Shown piece after piece: positions 48,597 to 61,400 of a DNA stretch of 64,000 nucleotides; the first letter of the stretch is position 1; every line of letters starts with the position of its first letter. The position numbers were made by a program, and so were the translations under genes. Below the pieces are notes generated by a model. The model was not told where the DNA came from and made no database searches. It worked only from the letters and a program-made list of their open reading frames with translations. This DNA comes from Zoroaster sp. YZ-2022 (Eukaryota > Echinodermata > Asteroidea > Forcipulatida > Zoroasteridae), in contig CM055822.1 of the NCBI GenBank assembly GCA_029582265.1, positions 7,805,200-7,869,199 on the forward strand. The letters run 5' to 3'.

Positions 48597-49159
48597 ACGT
48601 CTGTTACCTACATGAAGTTAGCCAGGCCTGTAATAACCTAGTCCCACGGCATAGCCATTCATGATGTTGTATTTCCACAGACTTGGGTCTCAACAGAAGC
48701 AGTGTATTCTGGGTGACTTGCCAGTGTGTGCGCATAGCCTTGATCAATGCTGTTGTCATGTGCGCACTAATACCGGGTACGGATCCATTGTATTGGCTGG
48801 TGCACTCTCCCTGGATAGGGGGCCCGCACATACACACCCATTATGGTGTAAACCGAGGATCTATTGTTCTCCTTTATTGTCCCGACAACCGAGGACCATA
48901 TTGTTCTCCATTGTCATAGCAACTGAGGACCTATTGTCCTTTTTGTTATAAGTCCTCGGTTTGAATGCGTATGTATATACATGTACCCACACACACACAC
49001 ACACACACACTCTCACATATGCGGATTGTGGGGTATTCCTTTGTTTGTTCTATTATCCCTTTTCTATAGAATTCTCCAGTGGGGTACCAGATTTTCTATA
49101 GATTCTCTGTGGGGTACCATTGTTCCATTGTGTTCAGTACCCCACAACGAATGGGGTGC

Positions 49160-49212
<53 letters not shown>

Positions 49213-49359
49213 CACGCACATTGATTTGTGGGGTATTCCTTTGTTCGTTCTATTATCCCTTTTCCTTATAATTCTCCTGTGGGGTACAAGATTTTCTATA
49301 GTTACCTTGTGGGGTCCAATTGTTCTATTGTGTTTTGGACCCCAGCGAATGATAATGCG

Positions 49360-49420
<61 letters not shown>

Positions 49421-49868
49421 CTTACGGATTGGGTTTGTGGGGTACCACCATTGGCCTCCTTGTGTCCCTTTCCTTAAGAATGTCTCTTCTGGGGTACACG
49501 GAAACAAATAGAAACCTGTGGGGTACCATTGTCCCCACATGTTACCCATTGTGTCAGTATCCCCACAAGGGTGTATCCGGTGGGTACACGGTACTGCACT
49601 GAGACGGCAAAGAACTTTACTTTACACGTGTTTAATGCATACTACGCTCTTAACATGCAGTGTTATGCAACTCGATGCTAGCCAAATCGCATCGGTTTTC
49701 CCGTCCCGTTTCTGGAACTAGCAAGCTAGCTTTTAGCACTTCTCCCATGATGCTCTCAAGCAAGGTAGCGAAACTCGTTACCATGTTCGTGCGTGCATAT
49801 GAAGTACAGTGCCGCCAAGTGGGTTACAGCAGACTGGCACACTTCGTGTAGGTAATAGACTTCTCGGG
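48597..49868. mobile_element. TIR element (GTTACCTACATGAAGT ends) with VNTR inside, copy 1
   Basis: Left CTGTTACCTACATGAAGTTA, right CACTTCGTGTAGGTAATAG. A shorter relative is at 55240-55623. The interior of this copy has expanded by the (AC)n-bearing tandem repeat at 48985-49600. Confidence 0.78.
48985..49600 (+). repeat. Three about 200-bp tandem units, each led by an (AC)n tract
   Basis: (AC)n runs at about 48989-49010, 49165-49209 and 49363-49418 each precede TGTGGGGTATTCC or TGTGGGGTACCACC and GGGGTACCA words. All long Thr-His or Cys-Val frames here are translation of the (AC)n. Confidence 0.9.
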
Positions 49869-50138
49869 TAAGATTTATTATAAGATGTTTGCAAAGCTTG
49901 CAGAAAATGTTTCTCTGATGGTGCTTCCGTTTTGAATCTGCATCTTATTAAACACAGTGCATAATCTAATTATACACATGTTAATTTTGTCAAAGCCATG
50001 CTAGATATTTTGAAGATTTAAAAAATGAATTGCATGTAAATCCATATATCTTTATCTCCTGCTAGGTTTATAGAAACTGTCATAAGTACTATAAAGATTT
50101 GCCTATTTTTGTATGAATAGAATATATCCGGTTTAGTA

Positions 50139-50587
50139 TATGACATAAAACACAATAAAGGGGGCCACTTTCCTACCGTCACGTTAGCAGTTTTTCTAAT
50201 GGTTGTAATTTTTTTTAATATCTGAAACCACCAAAAAAGAATTTCAACATTTGAATAGACATGCATGCTTATCCTAAAGATAATTTGAATTGATTATTAC
50301 TATTATTTTGTTAATTACCCTAAAATTTCCATCAACAAATGGACGGAAAAGTGAGGTAACTTTTTCCATCCAATTTTTATGGAAATTTGAGGGTAAACAA
50401 ATAAATTTAAAAAAATAAATAAAAAATAAATCAACTCAAATTAGTTGTAGTATAAGCCTGCATGTCCATTCACATGTTGAAACACTTTTTGGTCGGTTTC
50501 AGGTACTTAAAAATAAATAACAACCATTGGAAAAACTGCTAACGTGACGGATGCAAAGTGGCCCCCTTTATTGTATTTTATGTCATA
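50139..50587. mobile_element. Foldback MITE with TATGACATAAAACAC ends, copy 2
   Basis: Same element as 32408-32850, in opposite orientation relative to the small differences in the two arms. Flanked by TATA on both sides. Confidence 0.88.
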
Positions 50588-51497
50588 TAATAGTAAGAAT
50601 GCTTATATTAATTTAATATTTTACACTAACATGAGAAGATTATAATGAGTGTTTTTTGATTAGAAATGAATTAAGCATCCTCCAGATCAGGATAAAGTAT
50701 CATTTTCCACCTAGCCTTTTCCCACCAAAGGAAAACCTATCTGGACGTATCTCATATTTATATCCAGAAATTTGTCTGGGTGTCTTATGGAAGCACCATT
50801 CCTTAAGAAAGGCCCACTTTGAAGTCGATGAAATTTACCTAAGATGTGTCGTCCAAATTTGTTATTCATTGACGAGTTTCCAAATGTAAAGACTTCTGTA
50901 TGTATATATATATATATATATATTTTTTTTTGGTGATGTTAGTGCATCCAAAAGACACCCAATTGAACTATCGCCATTCATAAACAATGGCCAATCACAG
51001 CACCTACTATGAACACCCAAATCTAAGATGAAGGAAAATACCCCGGCATGTGTGTTCGGCGTAACATGTGCACCAAGTGTTGCATGTGAACAAGTTGTCC
51101 GAGGGTCGTGGCTAAGTCACAAATGCCAATAGGTCAATTGCATTGATGGCTAAATACCAAGATAAAAGAATGAGAACTGGAAGTACGGTATTTTTGTTTA
51201 TTTGTGTAACTACCCTCTATGTGACAGCCAGCATGTTTAATTGCAATCTTATTGGTATACTGAAGCAATATATAGAAGATGAAATAACAGTACATTGTCT
51301 ATGAATTGTACATTTCTTTGTTCTGTTTCTGTTTGTTAGTTGGGAAGGGGGTTTACATTGAAGCTTATTCCATGATGCGTGTCATCTGTCATGCTCCAGA
51401 CCAAAACGAACATTCAAAATCTTGCCAAAATCTACCAGATATAAACCGCCCCCTATATAAGCAGCTATGCAGAATATACAATGTATTAAGTGCAAAA
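50588..51497. other. Intergenic, unassigned
   Basis: Contains a (TA)n run at about 50903-50925. No gene seen. Confidence 0.5.
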
Positions 51498-51706
51498 TGT
51501 GACTTGCTCTGGCAAAACCCTAAACTTGGACCCAATTTTCAAAAGTGAGATTTTGGTACAGTTTGATGCTCTAGAAAAAATATGTTTTCCTGATTTCTAC
51601 AAATCTAGTATCAAATGCAAGAGGAAAATCTAGAGAATCAAACTATACCAAAATCTCACTTTTGAAAATTGGGTCTAAGTTCAGAGTTTTGCCAGAGCCA
51701 GTCACA
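51498..51706. mobile_element. Foldback MITE with TGTGACTTGCTCTGGC ends, copy 2
   Basis: Arms pair as in copy 1 (39657-39943), with a shorter centre. Confidence 0.87.
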
Positions 51707-51895
51707 AATGACCACTGTTTCAGCTTCATACAGGCATTCTTCTTCAGAGGTTGTGTACACTCGTCCTAAGTAGATGCACCATAGGCGTACTTATTGACAT
51801 CACACACTCACTGTTCAACTTTTGACTCCAAAGCAAGAAGAATTTCTTGGGATATTTCTTGATTTTTTTTATTTACAAATAATGAAAGAATGGAT

Positions 51896-52020
51896 GTAGC
51901 CTGTATTGTGTCCAAACCTCCAGTTTCTTGTTTGTGGGATGTGGAGAGTTTGTAAAACCTCTAGACCAAAGGACGACCCATTCTTCAGGATTTGTTACTT
52001 TTGTCAAATCACTCCCCTGA
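51896..52020. repeat. Fragment of the interspersed repeat seen at 37985-38370
   Basis: Shares CCTGTATTGTGTCCAAACCT and GGATTTGTTACTTTTGTCAA with that repeat. Confidence 0.75.
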
Positions 52021-52324
52021 TGATTACATAGACTGAAAACCTTAAATGTTTTTTCTCAATTTCAACATGATTGTATTGCTAAAATGGTAATCTTTTGCTA
52101 AACATACATCAGGATCAAAAATAATACTTTACGATTTCTAATGTAACTCTTTAAAAAAAAAATTAAAATTAAAACATTTTTTTTTAAAAATTAAAAAAAA
52201 AATTAAAAAAAAATTAAAATAAAAAAAATAAAAAAAGTGGGCAGTACATTTTTGTACACAAGCAGAATTATTTTGGACCCACTATGAAGGAGGCGTGGCT
52301 TATACCCCCCCCCAAAAAAAACAG

Positions 52325-52640
52325 GTTTCTGGTCTCTGCGTGCATCGCCTCAGATCTGCATGTTGGCATTTTTAATTTTTAAATAATTTAAAAAAAATTT
52401 TTGCTATGAAATGTCCAATTGCAGCCAAAATTGCTGGATCCATTGGAATTCTGCCAAGCTGTGTTTTAAAAAACTTTTTCACATAGGGGTATGAACGTTT
52501 GTTAGGCCTTCTCTTAGCCACCATACTTTGTATATGGGAATCTTGGTTCCTTGCATATATCATGTATTTCCCTTTTTGCAAAAAAAAAAAAAGCATCACC
52601 GCACTGATTTTGAAGCTGACCAAAAACTAGACTTTTTTGG
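52325..52640 (-). repeat. Unclassified interspersed repeat, copy 1
   Basis: Inverted copy of 59205-59525: both contain CATACTTTGTATATGGGAA (or complement), CATAGGGGTATGAA and GCATCGCCTCAGA. About 300 bp, with no coding frame of note. Confidence 0.75.
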
Positions 52641-52712
52641 GGGCCTAAGAATGAATGAGGTTTGTGTGCCGTTCAAAATTTCTGAATGCAATGTTACTAC
52701 TTTCTGGTTTAT

Positions 52713-52775
52713 GACATGTAACAGACATGTAACAGACATGTAACAGACATGTAACAGACATGTAACAGACATGTA
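52713..52775 (+). repeat. Minisatellite, 11-bp unit ACATGTAACAG
   Basis: About six perfect tandem copies. Confidence 0.95.
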
Positions 52776-54168
52776 GTGAAGTACTTGTTCAAAAATGCAT
52801 CCATGTAGTTAAAATGATTTGTAACAAAGAATTTAAACAAAACAAATAAATCCCTTCAAACAAATTCATTCATTGTTACAATTTAAAAGCAATTTATTAT
52901 CAAAGACGGTGATTTCGAAACCATTATTTATCCCAAACTGATAAACCTAAAAACCTGTCATTCATTCACTGAACAGTTAAGCTGAGAAAACAATATACGA
53001 ACAAAATACTCAGTAGCTAAAAAAATCTTAACCATACTTTACTGCTTAGCAGATTAATAGAATTGGTACCTGGATAATCTGTATCAAAAATAATATCAAA
53101 GTAATTTCAACAAATAATAAATGGCGTATTCCAGTTTGCAAAATAGTGTCTGTTGGTAAATTCAGAGACTTGTTGGTATTTCTGAACTTTTGTGTCGATA
53201 AATTTACCCCCAAATAATGTTTGCCCCCCCAACCAACTCTGAATATCCTGGCTGTGATATTCTCAGCAAACGCATTACCACTTTCCGACATCTGTTAATG
53301 CCATATGCGCAGAATATTAAAAATCATGTGTATTTTTGTTTCGAGGACATCATGTTAGCACAATGACACGCAATACTCGCTCAACTTTCAATCAATTTCG
53401 GCAAAGTAAACCTGAGAATACGCCCTATTGTATGTACATCATAATGTTACTTGGTAAAAATCATTATAATTTAAAAGTAGAAAACCAAAAAAAAAGAACA
53501 TGAGAAAGTTACTTTAGAATTATTCACGAAAAATGTCACACTCTTAGCAGTAATAGTGCTTCCACAAGTAATATCTTATGATTATGAAAATTACATTTTT
53601 TCAATGCTTTACAATTGATTTGATTTTTGCTCTTACACCAACATGTATCTATGAAGCAATCCGTGCTTTCCATATGCGGTACACAACTCACGACCTGACC
53701 GAGTCATCTGTCTCTCATTCAGTGAAAGGTAAGTGAACTTCCTGATTATTGCTCAAATCTTTAATATTCAAAACATATTTCCTCAGACAACCCATATTTT
53801 AAAATAAATGGAAACAAAATACAGTAATAAAGCCCATTAGCCCTAGGATACTAAATATCATATAATTATATTGAGTTTAATACAAAAAATTATGTATACA
53901 CATACATTTTCAAGTGTTTTGAATCCTTCAGATTTTACCAATATGAGTTCAACTACAAAGTATTTGCATATTTACATCATTTTTAAACAATTTTAGGTTT
54001 TGGAAAATGCGTTCAGTTTAATCCTCACCAGAGTTATCCACAAATCACAATAAATTAGATTGACTGTCACTGTCAAATAAGGTATTTGATGGCAGAACAA
54101 ATTATGTAGATCTTTCATCTGTTAATTTTTATACAATTTCCCAATAAACTGGCCAAGCTATGGCAAAA
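52776..54168. other. Intergenic, unassigned AT-rich stretch
   Basis: No gene or repeat matched within the window, except TTGATTTGATTTTTGCTCTT and CGTGCTTTCC at about 53615-53675. These resemble the segment inserted at 38670-38785. Confidence 0.45.
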
Positions 54169-54172
54169 TTAA

Positions 54173-54602
54173 CCCTAACCCCCTAGCTATTTTGGCTAGG
54201 AACCTTCCTGCATCCACCAAAATCCAACACCATGCAGTAACACTACCACCCAACTGTTGGACTTAGCTGGAATTAGGACACCCGGCCCCATGCAAAGTAT
54301 CCCTGTCAGGGCTATACAGTACCGAGTCCATCAAAATCCAACACCATGCAGTCACACTACCACCCAACTGTTGGAATTAGGACACCCAGCCCCATGTAAA
54401 GTATCCCTGTCAGGGCTATACAGTACCGAGTCCATCAAAATCCAACACCATGCAGTCACACTACCACCCAACTGTTGGACTTAGCTGGAATTAGGACACC
54501 CGGCCCCATGCAAAGTATCTCTGTCAGGGCTATACAGTACAGAGTCCATCAAAATCAAACAAACCCAGCTGTTACAGTTTGAATGGTTTGGGGTGGTTAG
54601 GG
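54173..54602. mobile_element. TTAA MITE, class 2, with three internal tandem copies
   Basis: TTAA at 54169-54172 and 54603-54606. CCCTAACCCCC and GGTGGTTAGGG ends. An internal block of about 100-117 bp (CACTACCACCCAACTGTTGG, then GTCAGGGCTATACAGTA) is repeated three times. Confidence 0.87.
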
Positions 54603-54606
54603 TTAA

Positions 54607-55239
54607 TACACAAGTTCTTTTAATCCTGTAAACTAGTATCAATTTTCTTTTTCTTTCAAGAACCTAGTTTATCTTGTACTTGTCACAAATAATCAAAAGT
54701 ATTAGGCGAAGTGTCTCTCATTATTATGGTTTTATGAAATGTTTATAATGCTCCTGTTATTACATTAACTTGATTATCTAGAAATGAATAACATTTCTAA
54801 AATGTTACTTGGTATAATATATAATCAAACCATAATTTTCTTACCAAAAAATAAACAAAAATCTCTTTGAAAGTTTCTCATAATAGTAAATCAAATTAAT
54901 AACAAAGAGAATGTGTAAATATGAAATCAAATATACATGTTCTTTAAATGAATGTGTATACTGAATAATCAACGAATGAAGCTTGAATGGTACACAGCAA
55001 TATGTGCTGTACTGACTATTATACAGCAGGATTGTGTCTTGGACATCTATCATTTCATTAGAAAATATACTATTTCTAGGATAAATACAGATTGTTAAGT
55101 TCTTAAATTGCCAGTCTCTTACAATTAAAATTTCACAGAGATTTACAATTCGAGTGCAGAGTATTTCTTTTATGTGATTGGCTGGATTATATTTTAATTA
55201 AACACTAACTATAAGTAGTTTATAGTAAATGGATAAAAC
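54607..55239. other. Intergenic, unassigned
   Basis: AT-rich, nothing recognised. Confidence 0.45.
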
Positions 55240-55623
55240 CGGAAGTGTGTTACCTACATGAAGTGTGCCAATTGTGTACGAACCTAGTCTACGACACAGT
55301 ACTCCAAGAACAATGGATTTGGGTCATTCATGACGTACTGTTCCACAAACTGACGCGCAAGGTCTCAAAAAGAAGCAGTGCAGTCTGGGAGACTTACCCG
55401 GTGTGTGAGAGAACTGTATCTCACACATGCATCTTAGCGTTTATTACGTTCGTCCCACAGCTGATGGTTCGCCTGCGTCTAATTTAAGATTGCTTTGCGC
55501 ATCAAGTGCCTTATCCAATGCTCATTCGTAACCATGCTCGTTGTGCATGCGCGCATTTGGAGTATAATGATGTGGTATAGATTACAGCAGGCTGGCACAC
55601 TTCATGTAGGTAATAGACTTCTG
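55240..55623. mobile_element. TIR element (GTTACCTACATGAAGT ends), copy 2
   Basis: GTGTTACCTACATGAAGTGTG at the left (one base longer than quoted elsewhere) and its complement CACTTCATGTAGGTAATAG at the right. Pairing includes GCCAGCCTGC-like inner bases. No (AC)n repeat in this copy. Confidence 0.82.
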
Positions 55624-55748
55624 GTAAAATATGTTATACTTCAGCCACGCTTTTGATAAATGAAAAAGCATAATACAAATGCAGCTTAAAGGTCAGGTAC
55701 AGATTACCTGAACTGGTAAATCAAACATAACAAATGTTTGAATTTTAA

Positions 55749-56130
55749 CCCTAACCATGCTAGGGTAGCTTTCTTATCACCCTGCTGAATGCAACAACAT
55801 ACAACAGTGGTCAATGATTGAGGCCTGCTAGTTGCAACAAGATCCACATGTGGATCTTGATGCACCTAGCAGTGAATGGTTCAGTAAATTGGACTGTTTT
55901 TTTCAAGCACAGTGCTGTCTGCAACTGTCTGCAACAACATACAATAAGGGGATCTTGTTGCATTGAGCAGGGTAATGCTGAAGACACAACACAGACTATT
56001 TGCTATACAAACACTGTCCAGTGCTGAATGCAACAAGATACAACAGATTGAGTCATCAGTACTGGCTGCTGAATGCAACAACGTCCATCGGAATTTTACA
56101 ACTGTTGCATCCTGTTTAGCATGGTTAGGG
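55749..56130. mobile_element. TTAA MITE, class 2, interior type F, full length
   Basis: TTAA at 55745-55748 and 56131-56134. Ends CCCTAACCATGCTA and TAGCATGGTTAGGG (14 bp perfect). The interior is made of GAATGCAACAAGAT and ATCTTGTTGCA words on both strands. Confidence 0.88.
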
Positions 56131-58378
56131 TTAATGTACAATTTACGTAAGTGTAAAACTGATGATGGTAATAAAGTTGTATGAAGGGCTTTCATTTTGG
56201 GGAAATGTGAGAAGAAAAAAAGAGAAAAAAAATACAAATTCAGAAAAGAAAAGCATCCTTACTTTATAAGAATCAAGAATAGCATCCTATCAACGTTTCT
56301 GCTTATTTGATTGTGTTGTTAACAATAAAACTGTCAGAAATGCTTTCAGATTGTCGTAACTCAGTCCAACATGGGCAGTCTGTCTTCAGATGACGGAAAT
56401 TAATTTTGGAAATATTTCAAGTGATGTTTGATACCATCATCAACGTTACCGTTTACACCAAGTACGTTTTTCAAGATTACCAAGAGTGTAAATGGGCTTT
56501 AAAATCTATTTTGTATATCTCAAGATTTTAAAGCAGATCACTGACAAAATAGGATTCATATAATTTTGTTTTCATCTTGGGTTGAATATTCCTTAAGAAA
56601 GTACACAGCGTCAGATAAATACTTCATATAGTCATGCTCTAGACAATTTGTAAAAAGATTTAATACACGTGGATTTTCCCACCACTGTATAACACTTTAA
56701 GCAATTAAAGCTACCATGAGAATAATACAGTAAACAGCTGCTCTGACATAATCGGACCCATTTGACACAAATATTCCCATCTGCGGATGCAACTGACCTA
56801 TCACTGTTTGTGATAGACACTCCACTATAAGACAACCCATAGAGGTTTGCACAGTAGTTTTTCGCACGTAGCACTTTGAAGTTCAGGCCTTGATCTTAAC
56901 CGCGGCCACTGCTTTGGTGCCCCTTCGAGTTGGCCGTAATGCCCCTCAGGTTGGCCTTGAAATTTTGCGGCAGCCAAGGCCAAAGTGGCTGTGCCCTCTC
57001 AATCATTAAGGTCGAGGCCTGTAAGTTGCGTTTACATGATACCGTGTTGGGGGTTTTGTCCGGAAAATGCAACAGCAACATTTCACCACCGAGAACGGTT
57101 TCACCATGAATTAGCAGAGTTGGTTTTGTTCGTCCGAAGAAGTGGATATCAAAGACTGTAATGACCAATGGATGCTTGACCGGGATTATCTGTGGATAGC
57201 AGTTGTCAGGCAAAGACATATCCCCCCTCCCTCCCACTGATCAATCCATTGTTATTTGTATTCATGTTGGCCAGACCAGATCCATGTATGTCTGTCACAC
57301 AGAGTAGCATTTTGTTTCTATTATGGCAGAATTGTGCTGTACATTTTACCCTAAACACATCTGACAGAGGTGCTTTACACAATGGAAATTTTATATTATC
57401 AGATACAGCAGAATTTAGGAAAATGTTTTTATATACAATCATATACATCTATGTTGCGTTATTATATAATATAGCAATATTAGTTTCATCAGATACAAGA
57501 TTTAAGCAAAAACAAAAGAAAAAGTTTTGAACTAAGTGTCTTGTTAAGAGCAAAAGAGGGGAGAGGGTCTTCGAACATTCCCCCGAGACAGTCTGGCGAT
57601 TTCATCTGAAAGAAAAAGGGTCCCATTTCCCCAAAACACTGTCACAATTTTTTTGTAAATATCGGCCAAGATTTTGAGTGAAAAGCTGGGAGTAAACAGA
57701 CCAATTTCAAGGACCTATAGAGGCCGCTTATTACCAGGACAGAAGACTCAAAACTTCTCACAAGTTATCTCATTCATCACCAAGGCTAAAATTGTTTACC
57801 AAATTTTTCCAAAGGGACTAAGAGAACTTTCCTCTAAAATACAGGGTTTGGTCGTAGTCTACGTTGGAAATAAGATAAAAATTTAATTACCTGAACCCCC
57901 CTTCTTTCAAAAATTCTGGATCCGCCCCTTGGAAAAGGTTTAATTGTTCGCGGGTGTTTGCCCAAACATATGAGAATGCCCCGTTGGTGGAATGGTCAAA
58001 TTTAACATAATAATCAAAAACTGAAGGGGCCATCCATCAATTCTTGGTGACTGGATTGGAACCCGAGAAATTTCTAGGAATTAATTCAAAGCATCTACAT
58101 TGTATCAAAATTAAAAAATACATTTGGGTCGAGCTTCAACAAATATCATGAAAGGAACCACATTTGAATTTGAACCCAAAATAAGCCAGCTTATCTAAGA
58201 AGGCAGACTGAGTTCTTCTCAATGGTTCCTTGCAGTCTCATTAGCTCTATCCAATATCCAATGATTGTGAATTTTCTCGGCCGTGTTTGAACCACTGCCA
58301 ATGTTTCTCATCCGTCAAGCTGCGTAGGTTGTATTTGTTTTCTTGTTGCTGTTCTCTTCTACACTGATTTTTACAGTT
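56131..58378. other. Intergenic / PIP4P 3' flank, unassigned
   Basis: Part of this must be PIP4P 3' UTR (minus strand, downstream of 58379). A 113-codon minus-strand frame (57237-56896) has no family I recognise. No poly(A) site is assigned. Confidence 0.45.
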
Positions 58379-58464
58379 TTAGTCTCCTGTCTCCAGAGTG
58401 CTGACTTTCATGACGCCGTAATAGACAGCTCGCATCAAGTTCAAGATCCCAGCAATAAAGGCAC
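58379..58464 (-). CDS. PIP4P: PIP4P last coding exon
   Basis: Encodes GAFIAGILNLMRAVYYGVMK through TLETGD then TAA. Acceptor TACTCAAG, phase 1. Its first about 33 bases and acceptor recur in the array at 58465-59170. Confidence 0.93.
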
Positions 58465-61400
58465 CTTGAGTAGAAATGAGTACAATCAGGGGGTCAAATG
58501 AGTACAATCAGGGGGTCAAATGAGTACAATCAGGGGGTCAAACGGGTACAACAGGGGGGTCAGCAATTCAAGGGGCCAATTTCATGGAAATTGTCACATC
58601 AGGTTCAAGATCCCAGCAATAAAGGTACCTTGGGTATGAATGGGGTCAAATGGGTACAACAGGGAGGTCAGCAATTCAAGGGGTCAATTTCATTGAAATG
58701 CAACATCATTGAAATTCAAGATCCCAGCAATAAAGATACCTTGGGTATGAATGGGTACAAACGGAATCAAACGGGTACAACAGAGGGTCAACAATTCAAG
58801 GGGCCAATTTCATAGAAAAGGTACCTTGGGTATGAATGGGTATAAACAGGGGATCAGATGGGTACAACAGAGGGGTCAGCAATTCAAGGGGCCAATTTCA
58901 TAGAAAAGGTACCTTGGGTATGAATGGATATAAACAGGGGATCAGATGGGTACAACAGAGGGGTCAGCAATTCAAGGGGCCAATTTCATAGAAAAGGTAC
59001 CTTGTGTATGAATGGGTACAAACAGGGGGTCAATTGAGTGCAACAGAGGGTCAGCAATTTAAGCGGCCAATATCATGAAAATACTCGCATCAGATTCAAG
59101 ATCCCAGCACTAAAGGTACCTTGGGTATGAATGGGTACAAACAGGGGGTCATCAATTCAAGGGGCCAATTTCATGGAAATTTTTGGCAGAAACCTCTGGT
59201 TTCTGGTCATCGGTTGTTTTATAAAAATCAGTGCGATGACACACGTTTTTTCGGCCATCTATTTTATTTGCCAACAAGAAAATATGTGATACATTGTATA
59301 TGCGGGGACCAAATTTCCCATATACAAAGTATGGTGGCTAAGAGAGGCCTCACAAATTGGGCAAACATTCATACCCCTATGTGGAAAAGTCATTTAAAGC
59401 ACAGCACGGCAGAATTTCAATTGATCCAGCAATTTTGGCTGCAATTGGACATCGTTTCATAGCAACAAAAAAAACAAAAAAAGAAAATTAAAAATGCCAA
59501 TGTGCGGGTCTGAGGCGATGTGCTTTTGTTGGATTCAGGACTGTGTATAGCCAAGCCATGGATGCTTTGCATTTGCTACTGTACCAATTCCATCGGCTGC
59601 TTTTGTTGGATTCAGGACTGTGTATAGCCAAGCCATGGATGCTTTGCATTTGCTACTGTACCAATTCCATCAAACTCCACCGGCTGCTTTTGTTGGATTC
59701 AGGACTGTGTATAGCCAAGCCATTGATGCTTTGCATTTGCTACTGTACCAATTCCATCAAACTCCACCGGCTGCTTTTGTTGGATTCAGGACTGTGTATA
59801 GCCAAGCCATGGATGCTTTGCATTTGCTACTGTACCAATTCCATCAAACTCCACCGGCTGCTTTTGTTGGATTCAGGACTGTGTATAGCCAAGCCATTGA
59901 TGCTTTGCATTTGCTACTGTACCAATTCCATCAAACTCCATCGGCTGCTTTTGTTGGATTCAGGACTGTGTATAGTCAAGCCATGGATGCTTTGCATTTG
60001 CTACTGTACCAATTCCATCAAACTCCACCGGCTGCTTTTGTTGGATTCAGGACTGTGTATAGCCAAGCCATGGATGCTTTGCATTTGCTACTGTACCAAA
60101 TCCATCAAACTCCACCGGCTGCTTTTGTTGGATTCAGGACTGTGTATAGCCAAGCCATTGATGCTTTGCATTTGCTACTCTACCAAATCCATCAAACTCC
60201 ACCGGCTGCTTTTGTTGGATTCAGGACTGTGTATAGCCAAGCCATGGATGCTTTGCATTTGCTACTGTACCAAATCCATCAAACTCCACCGGCTGCTTTT
60301 GTTGGATTCAGGACTGTGTATAGCCAAGCCATGGATGCTTTGCATTTGCTACTGTACCAATTCCATCAAACTCCACCGGCTGCTTTTGTTGGATTCAGGA
60401 CTGTGTATAGCCAAGCCATTGATGCTTTGCATTTGCTACTCTACCAAATCCATCAAACTCCATCGGCTGCTTTTGTTGGATTCAGGACTGTGTATAGTCA
60501 AGCCATGGATGCTTTGCATTTGCTACTGTACCAAATCCATCAAACTCCACCGGCTGCTTTTGTTGGATTCAGGACTGTGTATAGTCAAGCCATGGATGCT
60601 TTGCATTTGCTACTGTACCAAATCCATCAAACTCCACCGGCTGCTTTTGTTGGATTCAGGACTGTGTATAGCCAAGCCATGGATGCTTTGCATTTGCTAC
60701 TGTACCAATTCCATCAAAGTCCAACAATTGGGAGTACCTTTTTACTGCATGTTGATGGATTTTGGAGGATTTGGGATGGTTCCTACCCAAAATGCCTAGG
60801 TGGTTTGGGCTAGAGGCTTCTGCTAACATACAATGTCCCTCATACTACACAGAGGGGGCTACCTTTGCACAGCAACAATAAAACAAGCAATTATTTACAT
60901 CGACTTACCGATCCATACAACGTAAATTCCACCTTGAGTTTCTGCAAGGGAATATGTTGCAATCTGTGGCAAAACACCCAGAAATTGTAAAAACATATTC
61001 GGATATTTTCGTTTCAAACTTGGTCAGAATAACAAAATAACCAAAAAGGTCAAACTGAATAACAATCCCGTTTTCACCATGATGAAAGCTCAGACGGGAA
61101 ATAATTTCTTGGGATGATTGATAACTGTACTAATGTAACTATACACCATGTAAGGTTTATAGAAAACACTTTCTTTATTTGATAATCTTGTAATTACCAA
61201 TGTTGTACCTTCCATTTAATATAAGAGACAAATTTCAAATCTTGTTTTACCGTGACTCCAAGGCCAGCTCCAAGGAAAATAAGTCCAACCACAGTGTAGA
61301 TGAGGCATCTATTCTTAGCATAGGCTTGGCCAACAGATGATCTACATGTTGAAAATTAAAATTTATATATATATATATATACAAAATACAAAGTTTTCAC

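Noticed and set aside
48981..49477. Frames with long Thr-His or Cys-Val runs
   Set aside because: Translation of (AC)n dinucleotide repeats on either strand.
56896..57237. 113-codon minus-strand frame
   Set aside because: No family recognised, no splice context, and the C-terminal half reads through low-complexity CCAAGGCC-type sequence. Left unassigned rather than called a gene.
59543..60813. Two overlapping open frames of 418 and 397 codons
   Set aside because: They are translation of an 87-bp tandem repeat; 87 is divisible by three, so frames stay open. Single copies of the unit in other elements are plainly non-coding.
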